A DNA stretch of 64,000 nt from Nelumbo lutea (GCA_022828595.1 JAKGHH010000005.1:59701655-59765654), one strand, 5' to 3'; numbered from the stretch's first letter, positions 10,382 to 22,699 are shown. Made by a program: numbers and translations. Notes: generated by a model not told the origin, from the sequence alone.

Positions 10382-11148
10382 GATGAATGAAGATTTGGCC
10401 CGACCTCGTAATCACTCAACACGTGGCAAAGGCAACAACTCGACACAACAGCGCTCAAGCACCGAAGGGAGGAACCAGCAGTCCAAACTACCTACTAGGA
10501 GCCCGAACTCCCTACAAGGAGCTCGAACTCTCCCTTAGGCCCCAAGCCTCACACAAGGCAATGACCCGAACTGACCCGCCCCATGACAGTTTGGGGCACT
10601 CCCCTATCCAAACTCAAGACTTCACCTCACTCACCACTTCAACACTTCGCCTCTAGGACGCCGAACTGAACAACCGTACCTCGCTTGACACCGAGGAAGT
10701 TCGTACCCAGGGGCGGTGCACCTGCCTGACTTGGGATCTGACGCTTGACAGCCGCACTCCAACGGCCACCTGCCACCGCCACCTGCTACCGCCATCTCCA
10801 ATTGCAGAGACGGCTCCAACAAAGAGAGAAATGGCGGTTCTATCCCAACAAAGGTGATGACACCCGAAATGGCAGGAGCACAAAGATAATCATACCCGAC
10901 CTGATAAAAGCTTAGGAGTGAGTGCGCAAGGTGGTTATAAAAGGCTCCCTGCCCCCCAAGAACAAGGCATGTGAACTTTGCGTCATCTGGTTTTATCTTG
11001 CCTTCAAGAGAATACTAACTTGAGCTTCAGAGCAATCTCACTGGGTTCCTCCCCAGAGATTCCTCATCTTCTCCGTTTCAGGCTCCCCGTTGCTCCAGTC
11101 GGAGGCAAGGTCATTGACAGCTAAGACCAGCCGGATTGCGCACCATCA
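10381..11148 (+). repeat. 5' LTR of gypsy copy 1
   Basis: A 768 bp repeat starting TGATGAATGAAGATTTGGCC and ending GCACCATCA. It matches 19560-20356 with scattered substitutions and indels, so the insertion is not recent. A TATA box is at 10936-10943. Confidence 0.92.
10936..10943 (+). promoter_or_regulatory. TATA box in 5' LTR
   Basis: TATAAAAG is preserved at the same place in the 3' LTR (20144-20151). It is the likely promoter for the genomic transcript. Confidence 0.65.
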
Positions 11149-11149
11149 A

Positions 11150-11171
11150 TTGACGTCGTCTGTGGGAAACG
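11150..11171 (+). promoter_or_regulatory. Primer binding site of gypsy copy 1
   Basis: TTGACGTCGTCTGTGGGAAA lies 1 bp after the LTR. Copy 2 has TTGGCGTCGTC at this place, so copy 1 carries a G-to-A change in the site. Confidence 0.75.
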
Positions 11172-11233
11172 CTTATAAAAGCCTCCCTCTAAAATTCTCA
11201 TAACCTCCTCTTCTTCCAAAAACCCCAACACTC

Positions 11234-13040
11234 ATGGCTTCTTCCAGCAATGTCGGACATGGCACAGAGATGAACACCACCGGGGAACAACTACAAGTCC
11301 CCATGGTATGCATCGGATAGTTCACCATCCCCCTTCCGGTGGATGGGATCCCCAGCTTGAATGCGCCACAAACAACGTTGCCCGTAAACCTTCCTGCCAT
11401 GAACGTCCCTCTCCCACTCCCTATCGAAACAACTTTTGTTGAACCAACTACTGTCCCCCTAGCGACCCGCCAGAACCAGTTTGACGACCTGATGCAATGC
11501 ATGCAGGCAATGCAAGTCCAAATGCAACAATTCCAGCAGCATCAACTCCAGCAACACCAAGTACTACACCACCTCTCTCAACATCACTATCAACAGTAGT
11601 TCCCCCAACTACCCCTGAACTATTCACTGCTTCCACTTCGGCACCCTGCTTTGAAGCCGGTTAAGTCCTCCCCTCAGGGTGGACGCCCTCACCAAGGAGA
11701 AGCCTCCCAACTCTAGAACCCCCCTAACAGGCAGGCCTCATCCCCAGGCTGAAGGGAAAGGAAAATTACCCCCACCTCGCAGCTCGTAGGCGGGTCGGGA
11801 ACCTCGGCCACAAAGTCAGCACCTCGGCGCTCCAAGCCTGAGTTCCCACTCACAGAGAACCGATTCAATGCCCTAGCAGCAGACTACCAACATTCTGGGC
11901 CCATCGAGCTTTGTAACACAGAGGCCAGTAGTGCCAGTACCAGGCCCGCTCAACAACGAAGGCACCGGCGAAGTCGCCGAACTACCACCCCTATCCTGCC
12001 CGAGCTCAGAGATAAGGAAGAGACGAGTTCGGACGAGGTGAAAGCAACCCCAATTCTCTCAGTTCCTTCCCCCTTGCATCAGAACTCCTGGCAGTCCCCA
12101 TGCTTAGAGACTTCAAGCTCCCACCTTTGGACAAGTATGATGGGTCCTTTGACCCCAATGACCACATCGATGCTTTCCAGTCCCAAATGCACCTCACTAG
12201 GGCCAGTGAATCATGCATGTGCGTGGCCTTCACCACCACCTTCAGGGGGGTGACCCGCACCTGGTACAAGAACCTAGCCCCCGGGTCAATAAGAAACTGG
12301 ACCCAGTTCGTACAGGTCTTCACCGCACACTTCGTTACCAACAAGCGGTGCCCCAGAACTGAGGAAAGCATCTTCAGTGTAGTCCAGAGAGAAGGAGAAT
12401 CCATCAGGGGCTACATCAAGCAGTTCAATGAAGCATACTTGCAGATACCGCGATTAGACCCCATGGTACAGCTCGCGGCGGCCAAGAGAGGAGTAACGCA
12501 CAAGGAGTTCAAATGGCACATGGTAACCAGCCAGCCCGCGACCGTGGCCGAATTCCTCATGCTCGCGGACAAGTTCATGAGAACAAAGAAAGAGATCAAC
12601 TAAAGGACCAAAGGTAGGGTCGAGAAAAGGAAAAGAGAAGGTGAGCCCTCCAATCCAGGTGATAGAAGAAACCCGGCCCGGGAGGCAAAGCCAAGCCAGC
12701 CATCCCGAGCTCCCTTAGCAGTTCGGACGGATTACACGCCATTAAACAGAAGGCGGACCGAGATCTTGATGACGATCAAAGATGCCCCATACGAAAAGTG
12801 GCCACCTCACCTAAAGGGAAACCAAACGAGAGAAATAAAAATCTGTATTGTAGTTTTCATAGAGATCACGGTCATAGTACCGAACAGTGTAATAATCTCC
12901 TAGACGAGATAGAGGGACTCATCCATCGCAGATACTTGAGAAATTTTGTACAACATAATAATAATAATAACAATAAGGCAGGTCGGCAAGCGGAGCATGG
13001 AAAGGATGCCCCCGAATCCAACAGCAGATCAGCCATGTGA
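11234..13040 (+). pseudogene. gag: gag polyprotein, broken (gypsy copy 1)
   Basis: Gag forms the particle that packages element RNA. The frame starts MASSSNVGHGTEMNTTGEQL at 11234 and soon meets TAG at 11318-11320, where copy 2 has a glutamine codon (CVGQFT). More stops follow at about 11598 and 12601. The conserved plant retrotransposon gag core is clear at 12100-12603 (KLPPLDKYDGSFDPNDHIDA, then VTRTWYKNLAPGSI and GYIKQFNEAYLQI). A nucleocapsid-type motif YCSFHRDHGHSTEQC follows at about 12845-12890, in a different frame. Copy 2 has one extra base at that point (GGGAAATCC against GGGAAACC), which pinpoints a 1 bp deletion near 12822. Confidence 0.88.
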
Positions 13041-13139
13041 TAATGGGAGGTTCGGTGGTAGCAGGGTGTACTTCGGCAGCAGCCCGGACGTCAGTTCGTG
13101 AGGCAACCCGAGAAGAACAGAACCCTCCAAAGAGGTAGA

Positions 13140-16100
13140 AGATAGAAGAACCGATCTTCTTCATGGAAGACGATGCACGAGGTGTCCACTACCCCCACGA
13201 TCACGCGCTTGTCATAAAACTAAGGATCAACGACTTTGAAGTCAGATGCGTACTTGTGGATTCAGGTAGTTCGGCGGGCATCCTCTTCAAGTTGGCACTT
13301 GACCAGCTATAGTTGCAGAGAAGCAAGCTGAAGCCCGCAAACACTCCTCTGGTGGGCTTCAGTAGAGAGGAAGTCAGGCCCCCCGGGAAGATAACAGTAC
13401 TTGTGGAAGTTGGCACATGGCCTTGTGCGGTCAGACTCAACCACGATTTCCTGGTGGTCACGACCCCCTCCCCATACAATGCCATAATAGGGCGGTCAAT
13501 TACGCATATTCTGCGTGTAGTGGTCTCCACCTACTATCTGGCAATGAAGTTCCCCACAAACTTCAGTGTGGGGGTAGCGCGGTGCGACCAGCTTGAGTCC
13601 CGCAAGTATTATGTTGCCCCGCTGAAGGGAAAAACCAAGGCAGCCGACGACCTCGTGCTGGAGCGGCCTACGGAGCAGGGCAAGGAACGAGCTTCGCCCA
13701 CAGAGGAAACGGTCGCAATCCCGACCTCGACTATAGATCTGGCTCGAACGCTACAGATCGGTGCTTCCATCAAGGAGCCTATACGAACCGAACTGGTGAG
13801 TTTCTTACTTCAAAATTTAGATATTTTTGCATGGTCCACGGCCGATATGCCCAGTATTGACCCTGGCCTTATAACTCACAAACTTAACACTGACCCTATA
13901 GTCAGACCCATTAAACAGAAGAAACGCAACTTAGCCTTGAAGCGCTGGAGGGTGGTCGACGAGGAGGTTGAAAAGCTCATCGCAGTGGACTTCATAAGGG
14001 AAGTTCATTACCCGAGCTGGGTAGCCAACTCAGTACTGGTGAAAAAGGCAAATGGCAAGTGGCGCATGTGCGTCGACTACACTGACCTGAATTGAGCTTG
14101 CCCAAAAGACTGCTTCCCCCTCCCTAGAATTGATCGCCTAGTGGACGCGACCTTGGGACATGAGTTGCTAAGCTTCTTGGATGCCTACTCAGGCTACAAC
14201 CAAATCAGGATGGACCAATCCGATGAGGAAAACACCAACTTCATAACCGAGTTCGGCCTGTACTGCTACAAGGCCATGCCCTTTGGACTGAAGAATGCTG
14301 GGGTGACCTTCCAAAGACTTGTAAATAAGTTGTTTTGGCCCTTAATTGGCACGAAAATAGAATGCTATGTAGACGACATGGTCGTCAAGACGCAGTTCTC
14401 ACAGGAATTAATACAAGACTTAGATTCTGTCTTCCAAATTCTGCATCAATTTAGCATGAAACTGAACCCCAACAAATGTGTCTTTGGTGTCACCTCAGGT
14501 AAGTTCCTAGGGATTGAGGCCAACCCGGACAAAATAAAGGCCATCCTAGATATGAGACCACCCCGAAAAGTAAAAGAAGTTCAGAGGCTAAACGGCCGCA
14601 TAGCCGCTCATAGCCGCTTCATGTCCAAATCGGCAGACCGTTGTCTGCCTTTCTTTAAGGCAATCGAAGGCAAAGGGTTCGAATGGACCCGAGACTGCCA
14701 GCTCGCGTTCGACAAGCTAAAGAGCTATCTCACTACTGTGCGAACCTTAGCTAGGCCCGAGGAGGGCGAGCTCTTAGAACTGTACCTCTCGGCAAGCGAT
14801 GATGTGGTCAGTTTGGTACTAATAAAAGAAGTAGATCGGGTCCAACGACCCGTCTATTATGTTAGTAAAATTTTATAGGGAGCAGAGACGAGATACCCGT
14901 AGATAGAAAAACTAGCATACGCACTGTAATTGCAGCTCGAAAACTCCGCCCATATTTCCAGGCTCACACCGTCATCGTCTTGACTAACAAACCTTTGAGG
15001 CAAGTCTTACTCAAGCCCGAGGTTTCTGGTCGGCTGACAAAGTGGGCCATCGAGCTCAGTGAGTACGACCTTCAGTATAAGCCACAAACTGCTATTAAGG
15101 CCCAAGCCTTAGCAGATTTTATCGTCGAGTGCACGTTCAGCCTTGAAGCCCTTGGGCCGATTGAGCTTGAGATCCCCAGTTCAGGTGAGCCTAGAGCTCC
15201 TAAGCCAATAGAGTCTGAAATTCGTGAAGTAGCAGCCAATGTGGCATCTCTCCTGGTAGGCCAAATGCAAACTGGGATAAGGAGCCCTGGATCCTTCACG
15301 TAGATGGCTCCTCGAACCAATAAGGCAGCGGGGCTGGAATAGTCCTACGCGGCCCGAGTGGCACAAAATTGGAATACGCACTACGCTTTGAGTTCGTGGC
15401 ATCCAACAACGAGGCAGAGTACGAGGCACTGATATTTGGGCTGAACCTAAAGCAAAAGGTAAGAGCAAAGGAGCAAATATGAAGTGATTCCCAGCTCGTG
15501 GTTAACCAGGTTACGGGAAAATATGAAGCACGCGAGCTCTCTATGATCGCATACTTGGAAAAAGTAAAGGAGGCTTTGCTCAACTTCCAGTCACACTTCA
15601 TCAGGCAAATCCCGAGGTCAGAGAACACTGAGGCCGACGCCTTGTCCCAGTTAGCTAGCACGAGTCACAACACCATGAGAATCATGTACATAGAGGACTT
15701 ACCTCGGCCTAGCATTCTCGGTGGGGTAGAGGAGGTCGCTCCCGTCCTTGAAGCAGAGCCAAGCTGGATCGACCCACTCGCGAGCTTCTTGCTAGATGGA
15801 ACTCTCCCTGTGGGCCGCAATGCAGCCAAGAGCGAGCAACGCCAGGCAACCAAATACGTCATAATAGACGAACAGTTGTATCGACGGTCCTACATTCTCC
15901 CCTACCTACGTTGCTTGCGACCTGCCGAAGCTAAGCTCGTACTACACGACACTCATGAAGGTCTATGCGGAGGACACCTGGGGGGCAGAGCCCTCGCCCA
16001 GAAGGCACTTCGACAAGGATACTACCGGCCAACGATGAAGGCAGAAGCTGTCGAGCTCGTCAGAAAATGCAACAAGTGTTAGAAGCATGCCAATATCCAC

Positions 16101-16990
16101 CATCAACCTACTGCCGACCCCAAGTACCTCACCAGTCCATGACCCTTTGCGCAATGGGGCATCGACCTCCTAGGGCCATTCCCACCAGCAACAGGTGGGA
16201 GAAAGTTCCTAGTGGTGGCAGTAGATTACTTCACAAAGTGGATAGAAGCTGAACCTCTGGCAACAGTTACAGCCCGAAACATACTGAACTTCTTTTGGAA
16301 TAACATAGTATGTCACTTCGGGCTACCTCGAGTACTGACCTCCGACAATGACAAGCAATTCGAGGATATCAAGTTCCAAGAATGGTGCCAAAATATGGGA
16401 ATTTGTCAGAACTTCACATTGGTCGCACACCCGTAGGCAAACGATCAGACAGAAGTAATGAACAAAGCCATCCTTCGCGAACTAAAAGCACGACTAGACC
16501 AAGCTAAAGGGTTGTGGGTGGATGAGCTACCAAGTGTTCTATGGGCTCACTAAACTATGAAAAAAACCGCCATGGGAGAGACCCCATTTAACCTCACCTA
16601 TGACACTGAAATGGTAATCCCAGCGGAAATCGAAATACCTACACTGCGACTAGAAGCATATGATGATCAGACAAACGGAGATGAGTTACGTACCAACCTC
16701 GTCCTACTGGATGAGGTAAGAGACCTCGCACACATCCAGACAGCGGCCTACCAGCAAAAAGTAGCTCGGTACTACAATGCTAGAGTAAAGAAGCGGAGCT
16801 TCCGCGTCGGAGACCTAGTTCTCTGTAAGATCATGGTACCCGAACCCCGCGTGAGCAAACTTGGACCAAATTGGGAAGGGCCCTACAGAGTAAAGAGAGA
16901 GCTCGGGGGGCATATGAGCTCGAAACCTTAGAGGGCCAACAAGTACCTCGAGCGTGGAACATCGTCAACTTAAGGCGATACTACCTATAG
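13140..16990 (+). pseudogene. pol: pol polyprotein, broken (gypsy copy 1)
   Basis: Pol supplies protease, reverse transcriptase, RNase H and integrase. In order: aspartic protease motif LVDSGSS at about 13253; RT with FLDAYSGYNQI, MPFGLKNAG and the catalytic YVDDMVV at about 14370; RNase H from about 14700; a second RNase H-like domain (VDGSSNQ, ASNNEAEYEAL) at about 15297-15450; integrase with HEGLCGGHLGGR, a zinc-binding HHCC region, WGIDLLGPFP, LTSDND and QTEVMNKAI as the DDE residues. The C-terminal RRYYL ends at TAG 16988-16990. Premature stops include TAG at about 13309, TGA at about 14094, TAG at 14876, TAA at about 15322, and further stops in integrase. Most are single-base changes from CAG, CGA or TGG judged against copy 2. 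Confidence 0.92.
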
Positions 16991-17053
16991 ACCACCAAGC
17001 GAAGTAGACAAAATCGCTACCAAAGACTAAGTATTAACAAGGACATAGGCATC

Positions 17054-18918
17054 TCAAAGACTAAGTATTAACACCAAAACAGGCCGTGCGAGTGCAATAA
17101 CTCGGGCAAGAAACAAATCGGCCATATGGTCAGTTCGACAAATATGATCAGTTCGCAAAGTGAATATGACACTGATATCGAGCTCGGGGAACATGTTCCG
17201 GATCATCCACCGGCTCAGTTTAAAACCCCTTCTGTACGAGTCCACCATCAGGTCATCAAAGCGCGGTGAGGCAATGTACTCATCGACGGCCTTCTTCTTG
17301 GCATCTTCAAAGCCTTGAGAAAAGATCTGCATCCTCTCCCTAATATCCTCTTGAAGGTAGTCAACCTGATGCTGCAGATCCAGCCTTAGGTCCGCCATGT
17401 GCTTCACCACTATTCCCATGGCCTTGGCATCTCTTTGGGACCTCGCCTGCCTGGTCTGTGCAACGCGAGCAACAGCCTTAGCAGCGCGAGCAGCCGCCTC
17501 AGCAGCTCGGGATGTCGTTTCGGCAGCACGGAGAGCTTCTTCGGCAACTCGCGCCTGCCTCGAGCTCCTTTCCACCTGGGCCACCAAGGCATGGATAGAA
17601 GAGTTCACCTAACAAAAGGAAAGAACAAGTGATCAGAAGAACGACAGCGAGAGGGATAAAAGCAAAAGAGCTCGACAAAAAATTTGACTTACCACCATGG
17701 CATGAGTGACAGCACGACAGGCCACTTGGTTCAAAGGGAGATCAGTCCACGCTGTGACCTCCTCGGGGTAAATGGCCTCCCTACTCTTCTGAAGAGCATG
17801 GTTCGGTGATAACACACTCCTGAATTCCCCTTGGGCTCCCGAGCCAGAGGGCCCAACACACGTATAAGCAGACCCAGAGTAAGCGGGAGCCCTCGTGAAA
17901 GTAGTCTCAGCATAAGGGGCCCCTGCCGCTTCTTGCATTGGAGGAGCCATCTCGGGCTCCCTGGGCAGATCCTCTGACGGGTAGTCTGGTACCTCGGGCT
18001 CCGCATCCAGGGGCAGTCCTTTCTGAGTCCATCACACCTGCAAAAGGAGTTCAGCATCAGAAAAAATAAAAGAACAACAAAAACAAAAAACCTCCGAGTA
18101 AGGAACCTACCCGAACTCAAGCCGGCCAAAATGAGCTTGGCCTCCGTCAGATACTGATGGCATTTTAGCCCAAGCCGTGCCCATTGCCGGAGGCCCTACA
18201 CCGTCTCTTTATCAAGCGTAACACCAGAGTCAGGGGCAGTCATTCCTCACCCGGTCTGAAACGGCCACCCCTATACACTTCGCACCCCGAAGTAGTCCCG
18301 CTTTCACGCCGAGACCTTGTTGGGAAGTTCATGTAAAAACTAAAAACCCAGACGAGGAGACAGGTAATATGTCCGCCTACGCCCGGGAAGGGGACCCGCT
18401 TACTTCTTAAGCATCAAAATGGAAGAGAAAATCTCTAAGTCTAAAGAAAAGCCATGTTCGCAAAATAGGGAGGTTGTCCCAACCAAGTTACAAATGGAGT
18501 TCGAGTGAAGCTGGCCGACAGTAACGCCGAAGTGGTTCATGACCTCGACATGGAGAGGGTGGAAAGGCAGGCGCAACCCCGCAGCGAATTGCTCCTGGAA
18601 TCTCACGATCTCATTAGGACCGTGCTCCCAAGGGAAACTGCCCGCAGGTATGAAGTAGGCGTACTCCCCATGCAGGTTAAACTGGGTAATAAGGGATTGA
18701 ATCCCCTCGAGCGTCATGGTCGAGGGCCCAAACTTGTCTAACATCCGACCTCGATGAGAGGTGGATGCCAAACTGCCCGAGGCGACTCGGCCTACGGGCT
18801 CGAACTCTTCCTCATGTTCTACCTCAGGTTCGCTAAGACCGTCGGGGGATGCAACTCGGTTCGTAGAACCTGCATCATACCCCCTTGAAGAACTATCTGA
18901 GCTATCCGAGCTAGACAT
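17054..18918 (-). pseudogene. Spliced antisense gene of the Tat element (gypsy-type transposon domain), decayed
   Basis: This gene runs opposite to gag-pol between pol and the 3' LTR. The first exon starts MSSSDSSDSSSRGYDAG at 18918, and LEGIQSLITQFNLHGEYAYF through LHVEVMNHFGVTVGQLHSNS matches the plant 'putative gypsy type transposon' domain (Pfam Transposase_28) from memory. Coding text continues at about 18235-18112 (KCHQYLTEAKLILAGLSS). The next exon is 18037-17693, ending RAVTHAMV at a GTAAGT donor. An 84 bp intron (17692-17609, ending TTTTGTTAG) precedes the last exon, which starts VNSSIHALVAQVERS. That exon is alanine-rich coiled coil followed by FKLSRWMIRNMFPELDIS. Stops, including a TGA right after the 18037 acceptor and a TAG upstream, show decay. 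Antisense extra genes are known in Tat elements such as maize Grande; their function is unknown. Confidence 0.75.
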
Positions 18919-19079
18919 CGGGAGGAGAAGGATTCCAGGAAAGTACTCACCCGGAAAAAAGGCTTGAACGGACTGCGAAAACTTGAAACACGAGCTAAAA
19001 TCTTGAGTGCGAACTAAAAGCCTGGACGCGAGCTCAAGAAACAAAGCGCAGAAGTGACAAAGCGACTAGGGTCCCCCAC

Positions 19080-19088
19080 TATTTATAC
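19080..19088 (-). promoter_or_regulatory. TATA box for the antisense gene
   Basis: On the minus strand GGGTATAAATAGTGGGGG gives a strong TATAAATAG. It lies about 160 bp upstream of the antisense ATG at 18918 and about 470 bp inside the 3' LTR boundary, so the antisense gene probably has its own internal promoter and does not rely on the LTR. Confidence 0.6.
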
Positions 19089-19543
19089 CCACAGTAACCA
19101 AGAATCAACGACTCAGATCAAAGCCAAACCGACGGCCCGCAGTCGCATTGACTGCAATTCTCCTGAGACCGAGACATGACTGGCCACACGTCTCTCGAAA
19201 CTGAAAGCGCATGTCTCCTCACATTAAAGGCAGTAGCGACACGTTTTCAAATTTGAAAAGACGCCTGTTGTCACGTCCCCCAGCGGTGCGCTTTTTGAAA
19301 TAAAGCACGCGCTGTCACGTCTCCTAGCGGCGCGCTTTTTGAATTTTTGAAATAAGGCGCGCGTTGTCACGTCTGTCAGCATTTGTAGGTGGGTCGGCGC
19401 GTTTCCCGTCTTTATGGCTCTCAAGAAACCCAAAGAACCCTGACAACACACTTCGCGCTATCAGTTAGCCGAAATTCAAAGTACGAGGCAAATCCACCTG
19501 CCACCTTGCGAACTCCCCGCGCCAGGGCAAGACCCTTAGCACG

Positions 19544-19557
19544 AGAAGTGGGGGGCA
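19544..19557 (+). other. Polypurine tract of gypsy copy 1
   Basis: AGAAGTGGGGGGCA sits immediately before the 3' LTR start at 19560. Confidence 0.75.
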
Positions 19558-19559
19558 AT

Positions 19560-20356
19560 TGATGAAGGAAGATTTGGCCCGACCTAGTAATCACTCAACA
19601 CGCGGCAAAGGCAACAACTCGGCACAATAGCGCGCCCAAGGCGCTAGCACCGAAGGGAGGAACCAGCAATCTGAACTCCCTACCAGCAGTTCGAACTCCC
19701 TACTAGGAGCCCGATCTCCCTACAAGGAGCTCGAACTCTCCCTTAGGCCCCGAGCCTCACACAAGGCAATGACCCGAACTGGCCCGCTCCATGACAGTTC
19801 GGGACACTCCCCTATCCGAACTCAAGACTTCACCTCGCTCACCACTCCAGCACTTCGCCTCCAGGATGCCAAATTGAACAACCGTACCTCGCCTGACACT
19901 GAGGAAGTCCGTACCTAGGGGCGATGCACCTGACTAAATTGGGATATGTCGCTTGACAACCGCAGTCCAATGGCCACCTGCCACCGCCACTTGCTACCGC
20001 CATCTCCAGTTGCAGAGACGGCTCCGACAAAGAGAGCAGTGGCGGTTCTGTCCCAACAGAGGTGATGACACCCGAACTGGCAGGAGCACAGAGATAATCA
20101 TACCCGACCTGACAGAAGCTTAGGAGTGAGTGCGCAAGGTGGTTATAAAAGGCTCCCTGCCCCCCAAGAACAAGGTATGTGAACTTTGTGCCATCTGGTT
20201 TTATCTTGCCTTCAAGAGAATACTAACTTGAGCTTCGGAGCAATCTCACCGGGTTCCTCCCTGGAGATTCCTCATCTTCTCCGTTTCAGGCTCCCTGTTG
20301 CTCTAGTCGGAGGCAAGGTCGTTGACAACTAAGACCAACTGGACTGCGCACCATCA
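19560..20356 (+). repeat. 3' LTR of gypsy copy 1
   Basis: A 797 bp repeat of the 5' LTR starting TGATGAAGGAAGATTTGG and ending GCACCATCA. It is followed by ATTAT and the rest of the (ATT)n array. TATA box at 20144-20151. Confidence 0.92.
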
Positions 20357-20374
20357 ATTATTATTATTATTATT

Positions 20375-21470
20375 TTCTTTTGTGCACAAAATTAAACAAA
20401 TGATAACATGTTAAATGTTTTGGAAAGGAAGTGAAGATGTATAGAAGAAAAATGTTCTGCCATTTTACCTTTAGCATAAACCAGGTTTAGCATAATTTAC
20501 ATTTGAACAATACTTGGCATATACTAATGGTTTCCAATATAGAAATTAGATATACAATTATTAATTACAGCATTTAATAGTTATATTGTATAGCCATTCA
20601 CAAGACTTTTTTTTTATTTATTGAATAATTATAATAATTAACTTAAGACAATTTACTATCATCGAATTATGATGCATTTCAAATATTTATTGCAGGTTAA
20701 ATCAAAATTTCAACCAATCACATTAAAGCTGCAACAGTATATCTTATGATGTTAAGAATTCACTAGTAAAAGTGATTTTGATGCATGTTTTATACACAAA
20801 AACTTAAAAACTGAATAGTTTGGATTATTTTTAATAGTTCTATCACAACATGGGAGGGTAAAATGGGCTTTTGTCAAAATTTAAATGAACTTGGCGCAGG
20901 CCTGAGCCCAAAGAAGTGTAAAATGTTAAGTTGGGCCTACAAGTTGCACCTCTAATTCCATCCGGTTAACATGTTGGGAGTGTTATTAAAGAAATCTATT
21001 CTCCAATCTCCATTTTTCTTGGAGATAACAACGAATTATATTTACTCAAAAAAGGAGAGTACAAAGAATAATACACTGAAAGTGCAAGCGAAAAACACAA
21101 CAAAAAACTCGAAGAGACATACTGCAACATAAGTGCAGTCTTTGTATTCCCGCTTGTGGTAAAGAATCGGATGTTGTCTTCATCTATTGGAGTCTTAACA
21201 AAAGAGGCCCTTAGTGCAATTACAACGTCTCTAGATTCATCCAAAAAGAAGTCGCCAAGGGCCTCCCCCTTCATTTAATGGAATTAATTTCAGAGCAAAA
21301 TTTTTTTCCTGAATAAATGATACCCATCTTCCAGATATATAAGTATGGGGGAGGGGAGGGGGGAATCATCATTGACTTTTATCTTTTAAGTGACTTTCAT
21401 CCCATTTAATCTTCAAGGTGAGAACCATTGATTGGTTAATTTAGGTCATTGCCGCGATGAGCACAGAAGA
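20375..21470. other. AT-rich non-coding DNA
   Basis: I see no gene, inverted-repeat ends or tandem array of note between the end of the gypsy element and the degenerate repeat at 21477. Short frames such as that at 20996-21274 (minus) show no recognisable domain. Confidence 0.5.
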
Positions 21471-21476
21471 ATGTGG

Positions 21477-22007
21477 GCCTAAGGATAGATGCCAATGGGT
21501 TAGGTTGATCATTAACCCTGCTTGACCCGACCGTATATGGTTGGATTAGGGTCAAGCATATTTAGCTTTAGGGTCAGGTTGGGGTTTTGATTTTTGATCC
21601 AAGTCTAATTGGGTTTTGGCTGATCTATCCTAGTCATGATACCTCTGTATATATATATATATAGTATTCTTATAATTTTTTGATTTTTTGACTTTTAACT
21701 AAAGTTTAAGATTTCTTTATATGTTGATTCTCGTTTATTTTTTTAATAAAAAAAGTGACACCTTATAATTAATAAAACAAATTCCTAACATAAATTAATT
21801 GTTTTCAGAATTTCAAAATAAATGTATTAAAAATAAAATTGAAATGCTCTAAGTCACGTCAAATGGAGATTAGACCTTATGGGATTGGATCGAAAATTAT
21901 GTATTTTTAAGATGGGTCAAATCGGGTTCAAATTAAGACACTGGATCATCGGATTAAGGTGGAGACAAATCCATGCCGATGCCGAACCCACCCGTTGACA
22001 TCCCTAC
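21477..22007. repeat. Degenerate TIR repeat (ATGCCAATGGGTT...CCCGTTGACATCCCTA)
   Basis: Left text GATAGATGCCAATGGGTTAG mirrors right text CACCCGTTGACATCCCTAC, typical of hAT-like MITEs. Words such as TTGGATTAGGGTCAAG and GATGGGTCAAATCGGG fill the interior. Target duplication is not clear. Confidence 0.45.
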
Positions 22008-22221
22008 CTATATTCACTGTCTCAAAACAGGACCCAACAGTCAAGACAGACTGAGGCAAATTTCCTTTATAAGCCAAAGCCAATGAAAAAGGTTATTTTG
22101 ACAATAAATATTGTAAAGAAAAAAGCTAAATTACTGATAGCTACTTCGTTTAGGGGGTTCGCCTCCTGAATTTTGTTTTGTGATAAATTGTTGAAACAAA
22201 AAGCAAAATGATCTAATAAAA

Positions 22222-22416
22222 ACGATTCACATCTGCACTTTATAAGGGGGCGCCCCACACAATGTCCCGCAGTGCATCTCCACCGTATATTAGAAATATC
22301 TCCTGATGATAATATCAGATCCGATGATATCATCATTAGAAGATATTCCCAATATAAGGCGGGGATACACTTTGAGACGTTGTGGGGCGCCCCATCGTGG
22401 GACGCAGATCTAAACT
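22222..22416. mobile_element. Mutator-like palindromic MITE
   Basis: A 195 bp element that is close to one long palindrome. Both arms carry GGGGCGCCCCAC and ATCTGC in mirrored order. It is flanked by 9 bp direct repeats CTAATAAAA (22213-22221 and 22417-22425), the length made by Mutator transposases. The element at 48419-48580 has similar architecture. Confidence 0.7.
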
Positions 22417-22699
22417 CTAATAAAACAATACGAGAATAGTTTGAGGTTTTAGAAATGTTTAATAAAATATTATATTAAGTGAAACAATGCTAATGGGAGA
22501 TCACATTGGCGCCTCACAGAACGTGTCCGATGGGCGCCGGCCCCACAGCATAACTCAATCGTGAGTTGACTGAACTCTGCTAATGCTGGGGTCAAAGTGT
22601 TGGAAGGCAAAAGTTTAAAGAGTCTCTATCACAAAACAAAGTTCTGGGGCCAGTGAATGCATGGCATTAAAATAATTCTTTTTTTGGATAAATTACAGA

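Larger units (their letters stand above)
10381..20356 (+). mobile_element. Full-length, inactive Ty3/gypsy element of the Tat lineage
   Basis: A 9976 bp element with 768 and 797 bp LTRs (TGATGAA...CCATCA), a PBS, gag, pol in the order protease, reverse transcriptase, RNase H, second RNase H and integrase, an antisense gene, and a polypurine tract. Target duplication is ATTAT, though in an (ATT)n array this is weakly informative. The second RNase H-like domain (DGSS and ASNNEAEYEAL) and the antisense gene near the 3' LTR are Tat-lineage characters. Many in-frame stops and at least one frameshift mean it cannot make its own proteins. Confidence 0.93.

Noticed and set aside
10234..10538. Poly-Leu and poly-Ile open frames
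   Set aside because: Direct translation of the (ATT)n microsatellite.
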